Source of the DNA: Nymphaea colorata
Taxonomy: Eukaryota; Streptophyta; Magnoliopsida; Nymphaeales; Nymphaeaceae
Assembly (NCBI RefSeq): GCF_008831285.2
Contig: NC_045138.2
Coordinates: 9,827,205-9,891,204, forward strand
DNA length: 64,000 bases
Direction of reading: 5' to 3'
Position 1 is the stretch's first letter. Every line of letters begins with the position of its first letter. The position numbers and the translations under genes are program-made. The notes under the pieces were generated by a model, which saw only the letters and a program-made list of their open reading frames with translations, was not told where the DNA came from and ran no database searches. Shown piece by piece: positions 11,901-24,400 of the stretch.

Positions 11901-14900
11901 CAGATTAATGAGCATCGAATTAGTTTTCTCTCTCTAAAACTCCAGCTGTAACATGGTGTCAGAGTGTAGGCATCCTCTTCCTTGCTGCCGGTGATCGCAG
12001 GCATCTTCTTCCTTGCCACCTGTGACTACAACAACCTCTCTATCACTGCCGGTGACTCCTTGCTAAGTTCCGGTCTCTCTCTTCTCTTCTCTTCTCTTCT
12101 CTTCTCTCTTCCCCACGTGGCTCTAAATCATGGCCTCCTACTGATCATGAGAACAACAGTAAGCGTTAGAGGAGTCTGATCATGTCGATGTGGAATACAT
12201 GATCAAAACCTTCAAGTGGTGGTGTGATGTGGATGTTAGGTCTGATATATGTGATCAAACTGTTGTGAACTACATGTGGAGTCAAACGGAGCATGAAAAG
12301 TGACTGAAGATGACAAGTTTTCTGTTTGCCATGGACCAACCTTCTACATTACAAATTGGTATTTTTTTTAATCAATAGGAAGTTCATAATTATCTGCTGC
12401 TGCATGGTTTTTGTCAATCCATGGGAAGTACCTATTTATTGCTGCATCTTCTAGTCAGTCTGTGTAGTTCTGTTTTTTGTGTTTCACGAGGGACCTTGGA
12501 TAGCAGTCTGCTATGGCAGACAACACTAAGGTTGAGTCCCATAATGAATACAAAGTTGTTGGGAATCCCTTCTTTGGTTCTATTGTGAAATTAGATGGTC
12601 ACAAGACTCACAACTGTGAACTTTGGTTGTATATGTTCATGATGTCTGTGGCAGGACATCGAAAAGACCACGTCGTTGAAGAAGATGAACCAATTGTTAA
12701 AACAGGGAAGTATACCACATGTGTTACAGTCGACAGTCTTAGAGAGAGAAAAACTTCTTATTAACTAACCCTAATCTCAATAATAAATAGGTTAGGACAG
12801 CGGTAGAGACTTACAAATAACATCAACCAAAATAGAGTAATGTTTAAAGAGAACTCCTAAGTCCTAACTATTAAATATTGCAAAGGACCGAAATTTAAAG
12901 TCTTCTAATTCAACAATCCCCCTCAAGCTAGAGCATACATATTAATCATAGTCACAAATAATGTCTCAGAGTTTTAACGGTGATGTTTTTTTCGGGTATA
13001 ATACCGCGAGCTTGAAAAAAAGGGAAACAAATATTCAATTTTTAAAATTTTTTAAAAAATTAAAAATGGGGGAAAAATAAAGTAAGTGAAACTAATAACA
13101 CAAACATCAAAAGATAAATAGATTTACAACAAAGAAAAAATAGAAAATGAAAAAAACTATTTTGCATTAAAAAAACTGAAAAAAGTGAAAAAAGTAAAAA
13201 AAACACATCAAAAACGCATTTTTTTCGTTTTTAACATTTTTTTAAACACCCATTTAATTTATCACTTTTTTTTTTTTAAAAATGTGTTTTCTGTGACTAT
13301 GATATTAATCATGCTTAGCTTGTCACAACATCTAGAGAAATCACCAATAGGAAGAGCTTTGGTGAAGACATCTGCAGTTTGATTTTCAAATGATGTATGA
13401 TTGGTGGCTATGGTTCCTCCTTGAACAAGGGCCTGAATGTAATGGCAGTCCACTTCAATATGTTTAGTTCTCTCATGGATAACTGGATTGTTTGCAAAGT
13501 GTGTGACTACTCTATTATCACAATACATCCTCATGGGAAGAGGAATTGACACACTTAGGCTAGATAGCATGGATTTAACCCAAGTCATTTTAGCAACAGT
13601 TTAAGCCATAGCTTTGTACTCTGATTCTGTACTAGATCTTGACATCACACATTGCTTTTTGCTTTTTTAGTATATAAGATTGTCTCCCACAAATACACAA
13701 AATCTGTGGTAGACTTCCTATCTTTGACGGAGCCAGCATAGTCAACATCATTATAGGCTTCCACTTCCAAAGTCTTGCCTTTTGTGAACACATGTGGACA
13801 TTCTTGAGACAGACTTATTCTCATGACAAGAATGTTTCAAAAATTTTACAAGTTGAGGAGGAGTTGCTCAAACTGCAGTAGGGTGACTTCACATACTTGG
13901 AATTGTCTCAATACTTTGCTTTAGTTAAATCAGCGTATGAACGATTGAAGGCCCTTCGACCTTCTTGTTAGACATGCTACAAGGTGCATTTCGAGCAGAC
14001 AATAGTGGCAAATTCTTGACTGGTCTGTCACATAAGTTTGAGGTAGATAAAGTACAGATGCTTACTGGAGCAGAGATTCCAAATCTTGCTGAGGCCTATA
14101 ATAGACCCAGTAGTTTGGCTATCTCTCTCTCAGCCTCAAAGTGAAGCTCCTGCTGCTGCCTTAGCTGTGTCTGCAGGGCATGGACAGGCCACAAGGGGAA
14201 GAAGCTCAGCTCGTGCACTTGGAGGAATGGCGACGTTCTGACAGGGCCTCATGGCCACGGCTTGCCGATGGCTAACAATGGGATAAACCTGGGTGATGGT
14301 GTGCCGAGTGCTTTGCACTCCTCGTCTAGTCCACAGTCCCGAAGAAAAGATGAATGCTTCCGCTAGCTTAAGAGAGAGTCGGCTGGTCGAAGGCTTTGGG
14401 GAACGCCTTCGGCGCCGCGCGGGCTCGAGAAACTCGGCCCTTACTAAGCAAAAGTGCAAAAAGTGATAGAAAAGTGGGATCATGCTAAGGAATGGACTAA
14501 AGGCAAAACACCCGATAAAGGTAGGTAGCCGCGACGTGACGGGTGCGTCAACCAGACGAACAGACGAAGGCTCAGTTCAAAAGAAATCAAGGGAATGGTT
14601 GCTGAACTTCTCTCGCTCGGGGCAAAGTCACTGAGGTCAGTGACGAGCTCAGCTCAGCTCGTATCTCGCATATCGAATACGTATCGTATAGGTTTCTTTG
14701 ACCTATACGATACGTATCGTACGATACGTGTCCGTATCGTACGATACGTGTCCGTATCGTACGATACGTGTCCGTATCGTACGATACAGATAACATTGCT
14801 TTAAATGTGTAAGAATGACTTTCATCTCTACCTTAATATTTGGCCTTAAGAAATTTATATAACTTTCAAGTCTTTTTCTTCTTTTTATTCAATGTGTGGG

Positions 14901-14967
14901 GTAGGTTGCACCCTATTTCACATAGGTACGGGTATGGGTCATTTTAAAAAAACGTGGGTATTATGTG

Positions 14968-15026
<59 letters not shown>

Positions 15027-15414
15027 TATTGCAAAAAAAGCGTTTTTTTGAGAAAAAATGCAAAAAAAATGCAAAAAATTAAATTTCCGTTTAAAACATA
15101 AAAAAGGTTTTTTGAAAAAAAACGTTAAAAACGTGTTTTTAGTGCGTTTTTTCGCGTTTTTTATTTTTTTTCATTTTTTTAATGCCAAACAGTTTTATTT
15201 TTTATTTTTTATTTGTTGCAAATCTACTTATCTTTTGATGTTTGTGTTATTAGTTTCTTACTTATTTTATTTTTTCCCCCATTTTTAGTTTTTCTAATTT
15301 TTTAAAAATTTACCGTATTTTTTCCTTTTTTTTTTCAAGCTTGCCGTATTATACCCGAGAAAAACGTAGCCGTTTAAAACTCCAAAACGTTATTCGTGGC
15401 TATATATATATATC

Positions 15415-15465
<51 letters not shown>

Positions 15466-18400
15466 CAACTCAAACAAACAAAACAATGCATTTGTGATTC
15501 AAAATGTATAGATTTTGAAGAAGAAACTAATGAAGAAAGTGTGGAAGTAACAAACATACTGAAAATAGAAAATTAAACATGGAAATCCCTATTTGTTGGA
15601 CAAAAATGGACTTGGTCAACATTGACCGAGTTCAAAAAAATACGCATACTGTCCTGGATATGTGACCATACCCGAAACTGCTTTGACCATGCCCGGGATG
15701 TACCCACGGGCATACTGGTATTGCTGTTGTATGGTACGGGCACTACTCCATAAAAGCAGTACTCGTGTGACATAGGTTGCATCTTTTATCATACCATAAT
15801 GTATGATATAGGGTGTATTATAAATTACAATCTAGCAATTTCACATAAAGCACTTTTTATTTAAAAAAAGTAAAAAAAAACATTAAAAATAGGTCAGCCT
15901 AAAAAAAGGGGAAAACGTTTTTTTTGAAGAAAGCACTAAAATAAAAAACACGAGAAAACATATTCTTTTCTTGTATTTTCTGCCTTTTTCAAAATTTTTG
16001 GCGCTTTGATGCATTTTTCACATTTTTATATTTTCTAGTTACCAGGTTTTTATTTTTACAGTTTTCACATGTTATATTTAGGATCTTTCCTTTTTAAAAC
16101 CTACCAATATTTTTCCGAGAAAAAAACTCTGCTGTATTATACCCGTGAAAAACCTGGCTGTTTAATCCTCGACCACAATATTTGTGACAATATGATATAG
16201 TATAATTACACTCCTAAAACTATAGTTTTGCTTTCTTTGAGAGTTATGTTGTGCAACATAATTTGTAAGATGCACTATGTTATATGCAATACCGATTGAT
16301 GGTCGTTCATTTGAGCAACTGTGATTGGTAGAATTTGTCCCAAATTTGTCTTTCATGAATCTAAATGAATTAATATTGGTTAAAGAAAGCTTGTGAGGCT
16401 CCTTTCTTCCTTGGTGTATTGGCTCAAGATGTGCACACTTTAGGTGAAGGAGAGAGTGCATGTAACTTTTATATAAGCTCATTGTGAAGGTGCAGTAATT
16501 TCTCAGTGACCATCATCTTATTTCACTTGTTTAAGATTGATAGTTATTGTTTGATTGGCAGGAAAGGAGGGAGAACTCTTTATACTTGTGCAATCCGTTC
16601 TGCTGCTATTTATGGACCTGGTGAGGAAAGGCACCTCCCAAGAATATTGTCATTAGTGAAGTCAGGGCTTTTCAGATTCAAAATAGGTGAAGAGACGGTT
16701 CGTACAGACTGGGTTTATGTGGATAATCTTGTGCTTGCACTTATCCTGGCAAGCATGGGACTTCTAGATGATCTTCCTGGTAAAAAGGGGATTCCTATAG
16801 CTTCTGGGCAGCCATACTTCATATCTGATGGTAATATTTAACTACACTTTTTTGACTTGTCCGACTGTTAACAGCTGTTTTATACTTTTATTGTAACTTT
16901 TGTCAAGCAGTCCCTTAACAATATCACAGACTTTAACTTTATGCTTTATATGCTGTTCGATTACTTGTTGAGAAGATCATTATGATGCAACAGTAAACCT
17001 TCTGTTTGTGAATCAGTTTTGTTTCAACAGTTGTCCTTTTGTGTCTTTTGGAACAAATGTGTCTGGCTGTGTATGTTTTTGTGTCTCTGTCATTTTTGTT
17101 GAATAAGGCTTTGGCTTTATGTCTGGCTGTGTATGTCTTTGTGTGTCTATCATTTTTGTTGAATAAGGCTTTGGCTTTATACTGCTGGCTGTATGTGACT
17201 GCAGAAAAGACATTCTCAGAACATTTGTGATTAACATGTACCTGAAGGTAAAGCTTACATATAATTAATTGAACATTCAGTTCTACATAGTGAGTTGTAG
17301 GCTGGTGCAGAAAAACTTATGCATGTGTTTAATCACTTAGACATTTTCTAAAGACCAATTGTCCATAATACGTTTGTTAGGTTTTGATGGTTCAGTTAAT
17401 ATAGTGACTAACAATGTCTTGTTGAGCATAGGAAGCTAAGTTGATGCCTTAGTGATTTAGAGTTTGGAGCTTGCTGAAAAAGGCTAGTGTGCATGGCAGA
17501 CTTGTAAACTATGAGAACACGGATGTCATGGTTTTTGTTTGCATGTGATGTTGTTAGCGACCACTTGCTAACTGCCGCCTCTTACAATGTAAACACTACC
17601 CCAAACTCACTCACACGCTCTGCCCTAACCCAGTTAGAGCAAACCCTCACCAGAGGAAAGATTGCATTACATTCGATATCCCTAATTGCACCCCCAAATC
17701 CTTATTTATAACCATCTTCTGGGTCAGTCCCGTAGACCCGAACCAGACCCGATTACGGATCCAAAACATGGACACTAACATTACTCCCTCCTTCAAAAAA
17801 CACCTTGACCTCAAGATGTGAGCATGAGAAATGAATGCCGATGAAGAAGGTTCTTTCCTTGCTGTCCGCAGGACAAAGTGAACCACCAACTGAAAGAACT
17901 GTATCAATAACAGTCATGATAGTATAAGTGCACACTTGAAAATTAGCTGCTCCCTCTTTGATGCTCCCACAAAATAAGAGCGAGAGAGAACCACAGATAC
18001 AGGCCTGCAGCTTGGTTATTGGAATTGTCATGTCCTAACTTTCTTATTCTGTCATATTTGGATAGTTGTGGTGTAAGCCTGCACTTCAGGTTAATGCAAA
18101 GCATGAGTCCATCTCTAGAAGATGAGATAGTAGCAGATGGGAAGGCCTCTGATGCGGGTTGCCTGTGAACTCTTCCAATATCCAATCTGGTGGGAGGCCT
18201 TGCACAACTCTTGCACCAGCTTTGACAAGCCCTAACCTGTGACCTCATGGAGACAGGTACATATCCTTGTACATATCCTTTATCTTGAGATATCTGTAGG
18301 GTTCTTCAGAGAGAATGTTCTCTCCAACAATTGTAAGAATGGACAACTGCCAAATATTTTCACACTTTGTAGTAGAACTGATCTCATCTTCTGCCTCATC

Positions 18401-21400
18401 CACTTTGTAACACTCTCTAGCTGTTGATCTACAAGAATAAGTACAGTGTACCAAGATCCACCTTGTTCCAGCAGAAGTATGTTGAAGGAGTTCTTCTATT
18501 AGATGGGAGCATGCACCTCCACCTTCATTCATTTGCAACTGTAGGGCTCTATACACCTGCACTGCCTCTTTAGTTGGCATCTCGATCTCATTTGGTCCTC
18601 TCCTTCCCATGAAGTGAAAGTCTGCCGGCATTTCATATTGCTCATGCAAGAAATAATAATTGCTTCCTTCTTTTCCAACAAAACTTATGCTGAATTGGCC
18701 ATGATTGAATCCAGAAAGGGATGTGTTAATGGCCTTCCCTACCCAACCTACAACTTCGAAATGATGGCAGGGTAGCATCTTGGTGGCTGATTCTATAGTA
18801 GTGAATAATATCATGCGGTTTTCCATGTTAAAAGAGTGGGGACACATATCAGCCAAAAGGTTATAGGCCTGCATGTCTTTGTTCATCCCTATCATGATAA
18901 TGAATGTAGGCACTTGCCCTTTTTGTTCTTCGGCAAACAAAGTGGTATGACCGTGACAGATGGAGACAAAAACAGAGTGGCTTGATCGCCAAATAGAACA
19001 CTTCAGGTGTATCTACCCAAGGTAGCATTGATGCTAGAGGCTGAGTCTCATCATTGCTGTAAAATGAACCTCCAGTAGGCAAGGTCATCTCTTTTTGTTT
19101 ATGTAAAACATAGTAAAAAAATGCAGCAATGAAGTTCCTGTTTTCTTCCACGATATCAGCCCTTGAATACTCCTTGTAGTCAAACTCCATATTTCTCCTA
19201 CTGACTCAACTTGTTTACGAGAATAAAATGAAACCTTCGAAACAGCAACCTCTAGCACCAAACCTCTGATGCAATCAAGACCCCAAATTTGCCTCCTCTC
19301 CTCCTCTCTCTGTAGTATCTTCCAGTGGAGCTTCTTTAGCACCTCCACGTTGTGCCTGGTTGAGATGTCGACGTGTCCTTTGCTACTGATGTCATGTGGC
19401 TCCCATGCGGCTTTCGTGCTGATGCATTCCTCCTCCACTGCTCCTTCCATAAGGTATTAAGAAATATAGTCTGGCTGACTCCATACTGAACATTGCCATG
19501 TTCGTCAATACTAAGGAGATGCACTTTGAAAAACCTTACCGACTTTCACTCTGGGAAATCCAATTCAGTTGAAGGCGAGTTCATTGTCATTTTTGTCACC
19601 ACGCAGTCTAGTATATCAAGGGGGAAAATCAAACTTGCGGATTAGGGTTGCTTCAACGTTGTTCTTCACTATGGTTTCCTCGATGGAACCGCTGGCAGAC
19701 CCACTATCGATCACTGCAAAGGCATGGACAAGAACCAAAATAGCTACCCTCCCCCAGTTGGTAGATTGACTAGAGCTCTGCCAACTCATGGCCTTGGTGG
19801 AGTTCCAAGGTAGGCAAAAGAGGTAAGGGGTAGGCAGACAAACAAACCTCAGACAGATTGGAGATAACTGTGGTGGCTGCCTGTGGTAGACGTTTTGCTT
19901 CTTAGGTTGAGGCTTCCTAGCGATTGAAAGCACTCTGAACCTTGGCCTTTGTAATCAGATATTGCTGAGTAGTACAAATCGTAGGTGGGTGCCTTGTCGA
20001 GGGCGCCGATCGTTTTCACCATGGCAATGGAGGATTCATTCTTGATGGCTGGCGAGGATGGCCATAACCTGATCCCATGGAGGTTGCCACACTTGTCTTT
20101 TGTGCCTTATTATGCCCATTTCAAGGGTCGCATATTGGAGGGTCTTCAACTTGATATTGGGGAAAATGTTGCGGAGAATGTCTGGGTCAAAGATCTCAAC
20201 CATCGCGGCACCCCTCTCCACCTTCGACCACCAGGAAAAGTAGATGCCCATTCCTGCTGATTGGGATAGGAGCAGGAGGATGTCTTCATTGGGTATGGTC
20301 GCCCCTTTGAGGGCCAACTCCAGTGAAAAATTGGCATACCCATTTCCATCAACGTTGCTGCATGTGTTGGCACTAGATGTAAGTCGACCCTTGCCTCTGC
20401 CTTCTTTTTATTCCCACGAATGACTGCATCACTCTTGAATTGGTTTTTTGTCTCAATCCTTGAAGCATCATCTTCTTCACCCATGTCTGGAAGCACCATG
20501 GTGTTTCCCTGTTCTGCTTTGGCTACAGGCTTAATGTCTGCCACGTTTTCCACGGATAACTCCAGAGGCTTACATGAGTTCTTCATCGTGAACCTTATCT
20601 GCTCAGAACCCTCGTGGTCCTGTTGAACTAATTGTTGTAGCAGCTCCTTGAGAATGCATTGCCCCCAAGCAAATCACCTGAAGTCTCTGGTTGATGCCAA
20701 GCATCTTTTGATCGATCCTATTGAGAAATTCTTCTAGTTTCACCTTCCATCGATCTATTCGACCCAATGTTCTGCAACCTCCTTCATCAGTTTGCCTTCA
20801 TAGACTGGCTTTGATACCATTGTTAGCAACCACTTGCTAACTGCCACCTCTTACAATGTAAACACTACCCCAAACTCACTCACATGCTCTGCCCTAACCC
20901 ATTTAGAGCAAACCCTCACCAGAGGAAGGATTGCATTACATTCAAAATCCCTAATTGCACCCCCAAATCCCTTATTTACAAACATCTTCTGGGTCAGTCC
21001 TGTAGACCCGATCGAGACCCGATTACCGATCCAAAACATGGACACTAACAGATGTGAGGAACCTTCAGAAGGATTTGTGGTAAGAAATCAGGTCTGATTG
21101 TGATATCTGGTATCATGCTGCTGTTCTCATGCAATGTGGGTCTGCGGAAATGCCTTGCATTGTGATCTCTCATGTATCTAGGAGATAGACACATATTTTT
21201 GTTCCTTGCTAGAAATTCTTTATAGCACTTGGACAGTTGAATTAGTAGGCCATCAATCTGGAGAAAAGGAATCTTAAGGATCCATTGTAAACATATTTTG
21301 CAGCTTAAAGTAGACAATGTTGATGGATGCACTATATAATCTTACACAATCTAGTCATATACATATCTGTAACTAAATGCAGAAGATATAATGTATTTGA

Positions 21401-24400
21401 CTATTTCTCTGATGCATGTTCTACTTTTTGGTTGTCAATTAGAAAGTATTCTTCCTTGAGTGCCATTTTCCAGCATACATGAAAGGATATAAAAGTTTTA
21501 AGTCATCACAGACTCTGACGATTTAGTTTGTTCATCTATCTAGACTTCATTTAGTGGATTCTTGGCTGAACCTTGGCTGGAGTTTGGAGGTGAAAGTTAG
21601 ATCCTGTCACTGTAAATGCTTGTCCAGTTATATCATCCTCATATTCTCGTTTTGACGAAACATTAAACATGGAAGCCATGCTGTTCAAGGTGAAGCACAA
21701 AATAGATGTGTCCCCTCTTTTATTTAGCCTTCTGAAGTTCACAAGTACTGAATGTGGTTTAATTGGTAAAACTGTTCAAGCTTTTTATATTAGCCAAACA
21801 CAAAGGTTGACTAGATAACTAACCATATCAGTCTGTTACTTAGCCCTTCCATTAAAGGGCATTGTCTAGATGAAAAAACTGCATGATTAAGTCGTTATCT
21901 ATTGGCCATAATTTATGTTTTTTATGTCTTTTTTTCTGTTTTTGGAGAACAGATCTGGGCTTCTTATTTTATTTTGTGCGACAGTTTTGTTACAATATAT
22001 TAATTTGTGTACAGGCATTCCTGTGAATACTTTTGAGTTTCTTCACCCATTGATCTTAAGTCTGGGGTATGATTCCCCAAGCCGCAAAATAAAGGTTTCT
22101 CATGCTCTTATGTTGGCACGTTTTTTCTTCGCTGTCTACTCTCTTCTGTATCCATGTTTACAGCATTCGTGGCTTCCTCAGCCTATGCTTCTTCCAGCAG
22201 AAGTACATAAGGTCAATGCTCAAACTTTTTTGTATTTTTCTGGTTTAATATTCCATTGTTTTTGTGATGTTTTTTAAAAAATTACTGCATCATTTTGTTG
22301 GAGTTACTTTTGTATTACCTTTGAATGTGGTTATCGTCACCCATGTAATAACTTTATGGAATATATTTATGTCTCTGATGATAAGCTTGTTATGCTTTTG
22401 CAGTATTCCATGTCTTCATATGAATAAATTAAAAACTGAGGGGGTGTTTGGATGACACCCTCTTAAAACCAAGTTATAAGAAAACCAGGTTTTGTGTAAA
22501 TCTGGTTTTAAACTTGGTTTGTCTGTTTGGATGACAATAGGAAAACCGATTTTTTACCTTTCAAACATGGTTTTTGTTTGGATCACAAAAACCTGGTTTT
22601 ATACGAAGCCTCTAGAAATCAAGTTCAGTTGAATGTTAAGTACAGCTAAATGATAGTTGAGCAAATACAATTGCCCAGTATGCCACCACTAAGAAACTTT
22701 GACTACCATGCTTCATTAAGGCATCTAGATTTTATGATTACCTTCGACTATAGTTCCTTGGTAAAATTCTCCTTAGAGCAGGGTTTATTTTCAAAATTCT
22801 ACCAAATGGATCATCAAGATCCTTCGATAAACCAAACCATATGCCACCACTAAGAAACTTCGACTACCACTCTTCATTAAGGCATCTAGATTTTATGATT
22901 ACCTTTGACTATAGTTCCTTGGTAAAATTCTCCTTAGAGCAGGGTTTATTTTCAAAATTCTACCAAATGGACCATCAAGATCCTTCGATAAACCAAACCA
23001 TTAACCTAACTACATAACAAGGATGTGACAATCAGATTTATAACTACTTCAGTTATTATAAAAGGCTTAATGATTTCATATATGCCACTAGATGAAAATA
23101 AGAAAATCCATGAATAGAGAACTTATAGTACATTTACAATTAACACACGTCTAAGTCTTTGTCACATGGTTTCTGCTGTAAAGGCAGTGTCCCCATACCG
23201 GTTGGGTACGACACCGGTACTTGTATGGTACTGTGCCATGTACTTCTTGGGTACTGGTCAAACATTACCAGATATGACCAACGTACCCGAGACTGTATCA
23301 GTCTGATTTAGGACTCGGTCAAAGTTGATTGATTCCTTTCCTAACCAAAATCTAGAATTTCTGTTTTTTTTCTTTACACCATTTATACTCAGGAAATGCA
23401 TACAGAGCTGCGTTTTCATATTTTGTTTAAGTATCTTTTGTAGAATCTATAAATTTTGAATCAGGTCATGGATGTGTTTTTTTGTTTGTCTGAATTCTTA
23501 TTTCATGTTATATATATATATATATGTATATATACACACACACATAGACCCAGCCGTATCCCTGTACCCAAGTTTTTTGAAAATAGCCCATACCCGTACC
23601 GGTACCAGCATCCGTACCGGCACCCATAACCAATGCTACCCAAGTCCTTAGATTTTTCCAAGCATAGACACTGTTTTCATCCTATAAAAATGTACCATAG
23701 CATGCCCAAAAAAACTATCAGTCGAAATGTTCATCACAAGATTCAACTGACACAAACCTGCTCTCACCCCAAAACAACGTTTTGAGGTGAAAAATCTAGG
23801 GGTGAGCAGGTTTGCCAAAACGTGGTTTCAACCAGGTTTTCAGCAAAACTCGGTTTCTTAAAAACCCAGTTTGCTGCCACCCAGACACCACAAAAATGGG
23901 GTTTGTGGGGCAAAATGAGGTTCTGCATCTCAAAACCCCAACCCCATTTTAGGGTGTCAATCAAACGCGCGTAAAATTGTTAACAAATAGAAAAGTATTA
24001 TAAAAATTACCTAAAGCACTTAACACGGTAGAATGGTGTTATATGAAATTCATACTGACGTTAGCTGGCATAATAAATACTGAAGCTGCTTTTGTAGTTT
24101 TACTAATTTAGGTTTGTCTTCCTTGACATGTTATTCTTGATTTAGTAGTTCTGAAACGGTGAGACCTTTTGTGCCGAGGCCTCTAAAGCTTAAGCTATTC
24201 CAAAAATATTTTAGTTGGAGTTTTTTTGTCCTTTGTGGGGTATGCTGTTTGAGCATTTGCAAAGTCACTCTAACACATTTATCCATTCAAAATGCATGGA
24301 GCTCCCTTTTCTTTGGGTGAGTTACATTCTTGCACCTCTTTTGCTCGAGAGGTTCCACTCTTTGCAATTTGGTGAATCGGATTGGACAATGTCTCCTGTC

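Larger units (their letters stand above)
12722..13796 (-). mobile_element. Ty1/copia fragment B (RNase H and 3' LTR), nested in element A
   Basis: On the minus strand this reads, in order: the RNase H domain (DYAGS, DRKST near 13720; MYCDNRVVTHFANNPV and HIEVDCHYI in 13588-13300), a polypurine tract TTGAGGGGGAT (12927-12916) and an LTR (12915-12722, TGTTGAAT...TGTAACA). The 5' two-thirds of the element is absent. A MITE (12947-13301) sits between RNase H and the polypurine tract. The RNase H protein is nearly identical to the stand-alone scrap at 40604-40860. Confidence 0.75.
11759..14130 (+). mobile_element. Ty1/copia element A, 5' part (LTR, PBS, gag), interrupted
   Basis: The LTR (11759-11953) is followed directly by a tRNA-iMet-type primer site (TGGTGTCAGAG, 11954-11964) and a gag frame starting at 12513. 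Gag is broken at about 12721 by the minus-strand copia fragment B, resumes at about 13792 (TATTCTCATGACAAGAATG region) and fades out after about 14130. The resumed part has stops. Its gag is clearly related to that of element C at 62858 (shared (S/T)IKLDG, EEDVPVEK/EEDEPIVK, YSHDKN, YF.L.KFTYE-like order). Protease and pol are missing. Confidence 0.75.
14908..15780 (-). mobile_element. TIR element of the GGTACGGGT family, copy A, with MITE M1 copy 2 inside
   Basis: The ends are inverted repeats: GCACCCTATTTCACATAGGT at 14908 and GCAACCTATGTCACACGAGT reading inward from 15780. Inside, CCCATACCCGTACC and a GGTCAAAGCAGT...CTCGGTCAA stretch align in reverse with the element at 23170-23645. It also contains CA/TA microsatellites and a nested M1 copy at about 15025-15404. 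It has no coding capacity. Confidence 0.6.
9748..16561 (+). other. SDR intron 2, 6.8 kb, packed with transposons
   Basis: GTATGT at 9748 and TTGGCAG ending at 16561 bound the intron. It holds two copia pieces, three copies of one MITE family, a TIR element and a palindromic tandem array, each listed separately. Between them (9760-10020, 10140-10740, 11470-11750, 16200-16560) I see no feature. Confidence 0.75.
17552..21050 (-). mobile_element. Non-autonomous LTR retrotransposon with unrecognised internal ORFs
   Basis: Direct repeats at 17552-17780 and 20821-21050 start TGTTAG and end CTAACA. The 5-bp duplication GATGT flanks the whole (17547-17551, 21051-21055). Inside the right LTR lies ATGGTATCAAAGCC in reverse, a tRNA-iMet primer site; inside the left LTR lies a polypurine tract (GGAGGGAGTAA in reverse), fixing minus orientation. 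The LTRs differ at about 13 positions plus one indel, so it is moderately old. The 3-kb interior has several broken frames but no RT, integrase, RNase H, protease or zinc-knuckle motif. It is larger than a TRIM. It may carry captured host sequence. Confidence 0.85.

Noticed and set aside
14678-14787. CRISPR-like array (regular 14-bp repeat, 6-bp spacer)
   Set aside because: Spacers are identical and far too short, and the genome is a plant; it is a simple tandem palindrome.
14587-14804. Matching Tyr/Thr/Arg repeat proteins on both strands
   Set aside because: Consequence of the palindromic 20-bp array.
9748-16561. A missing SDR exon inside the 6.8-kb intron
   Set aside because: Exons 2 and 3 join in phase with a continuous family alignment (…SK then GGRTLYTCAIR), so no residues are missing.
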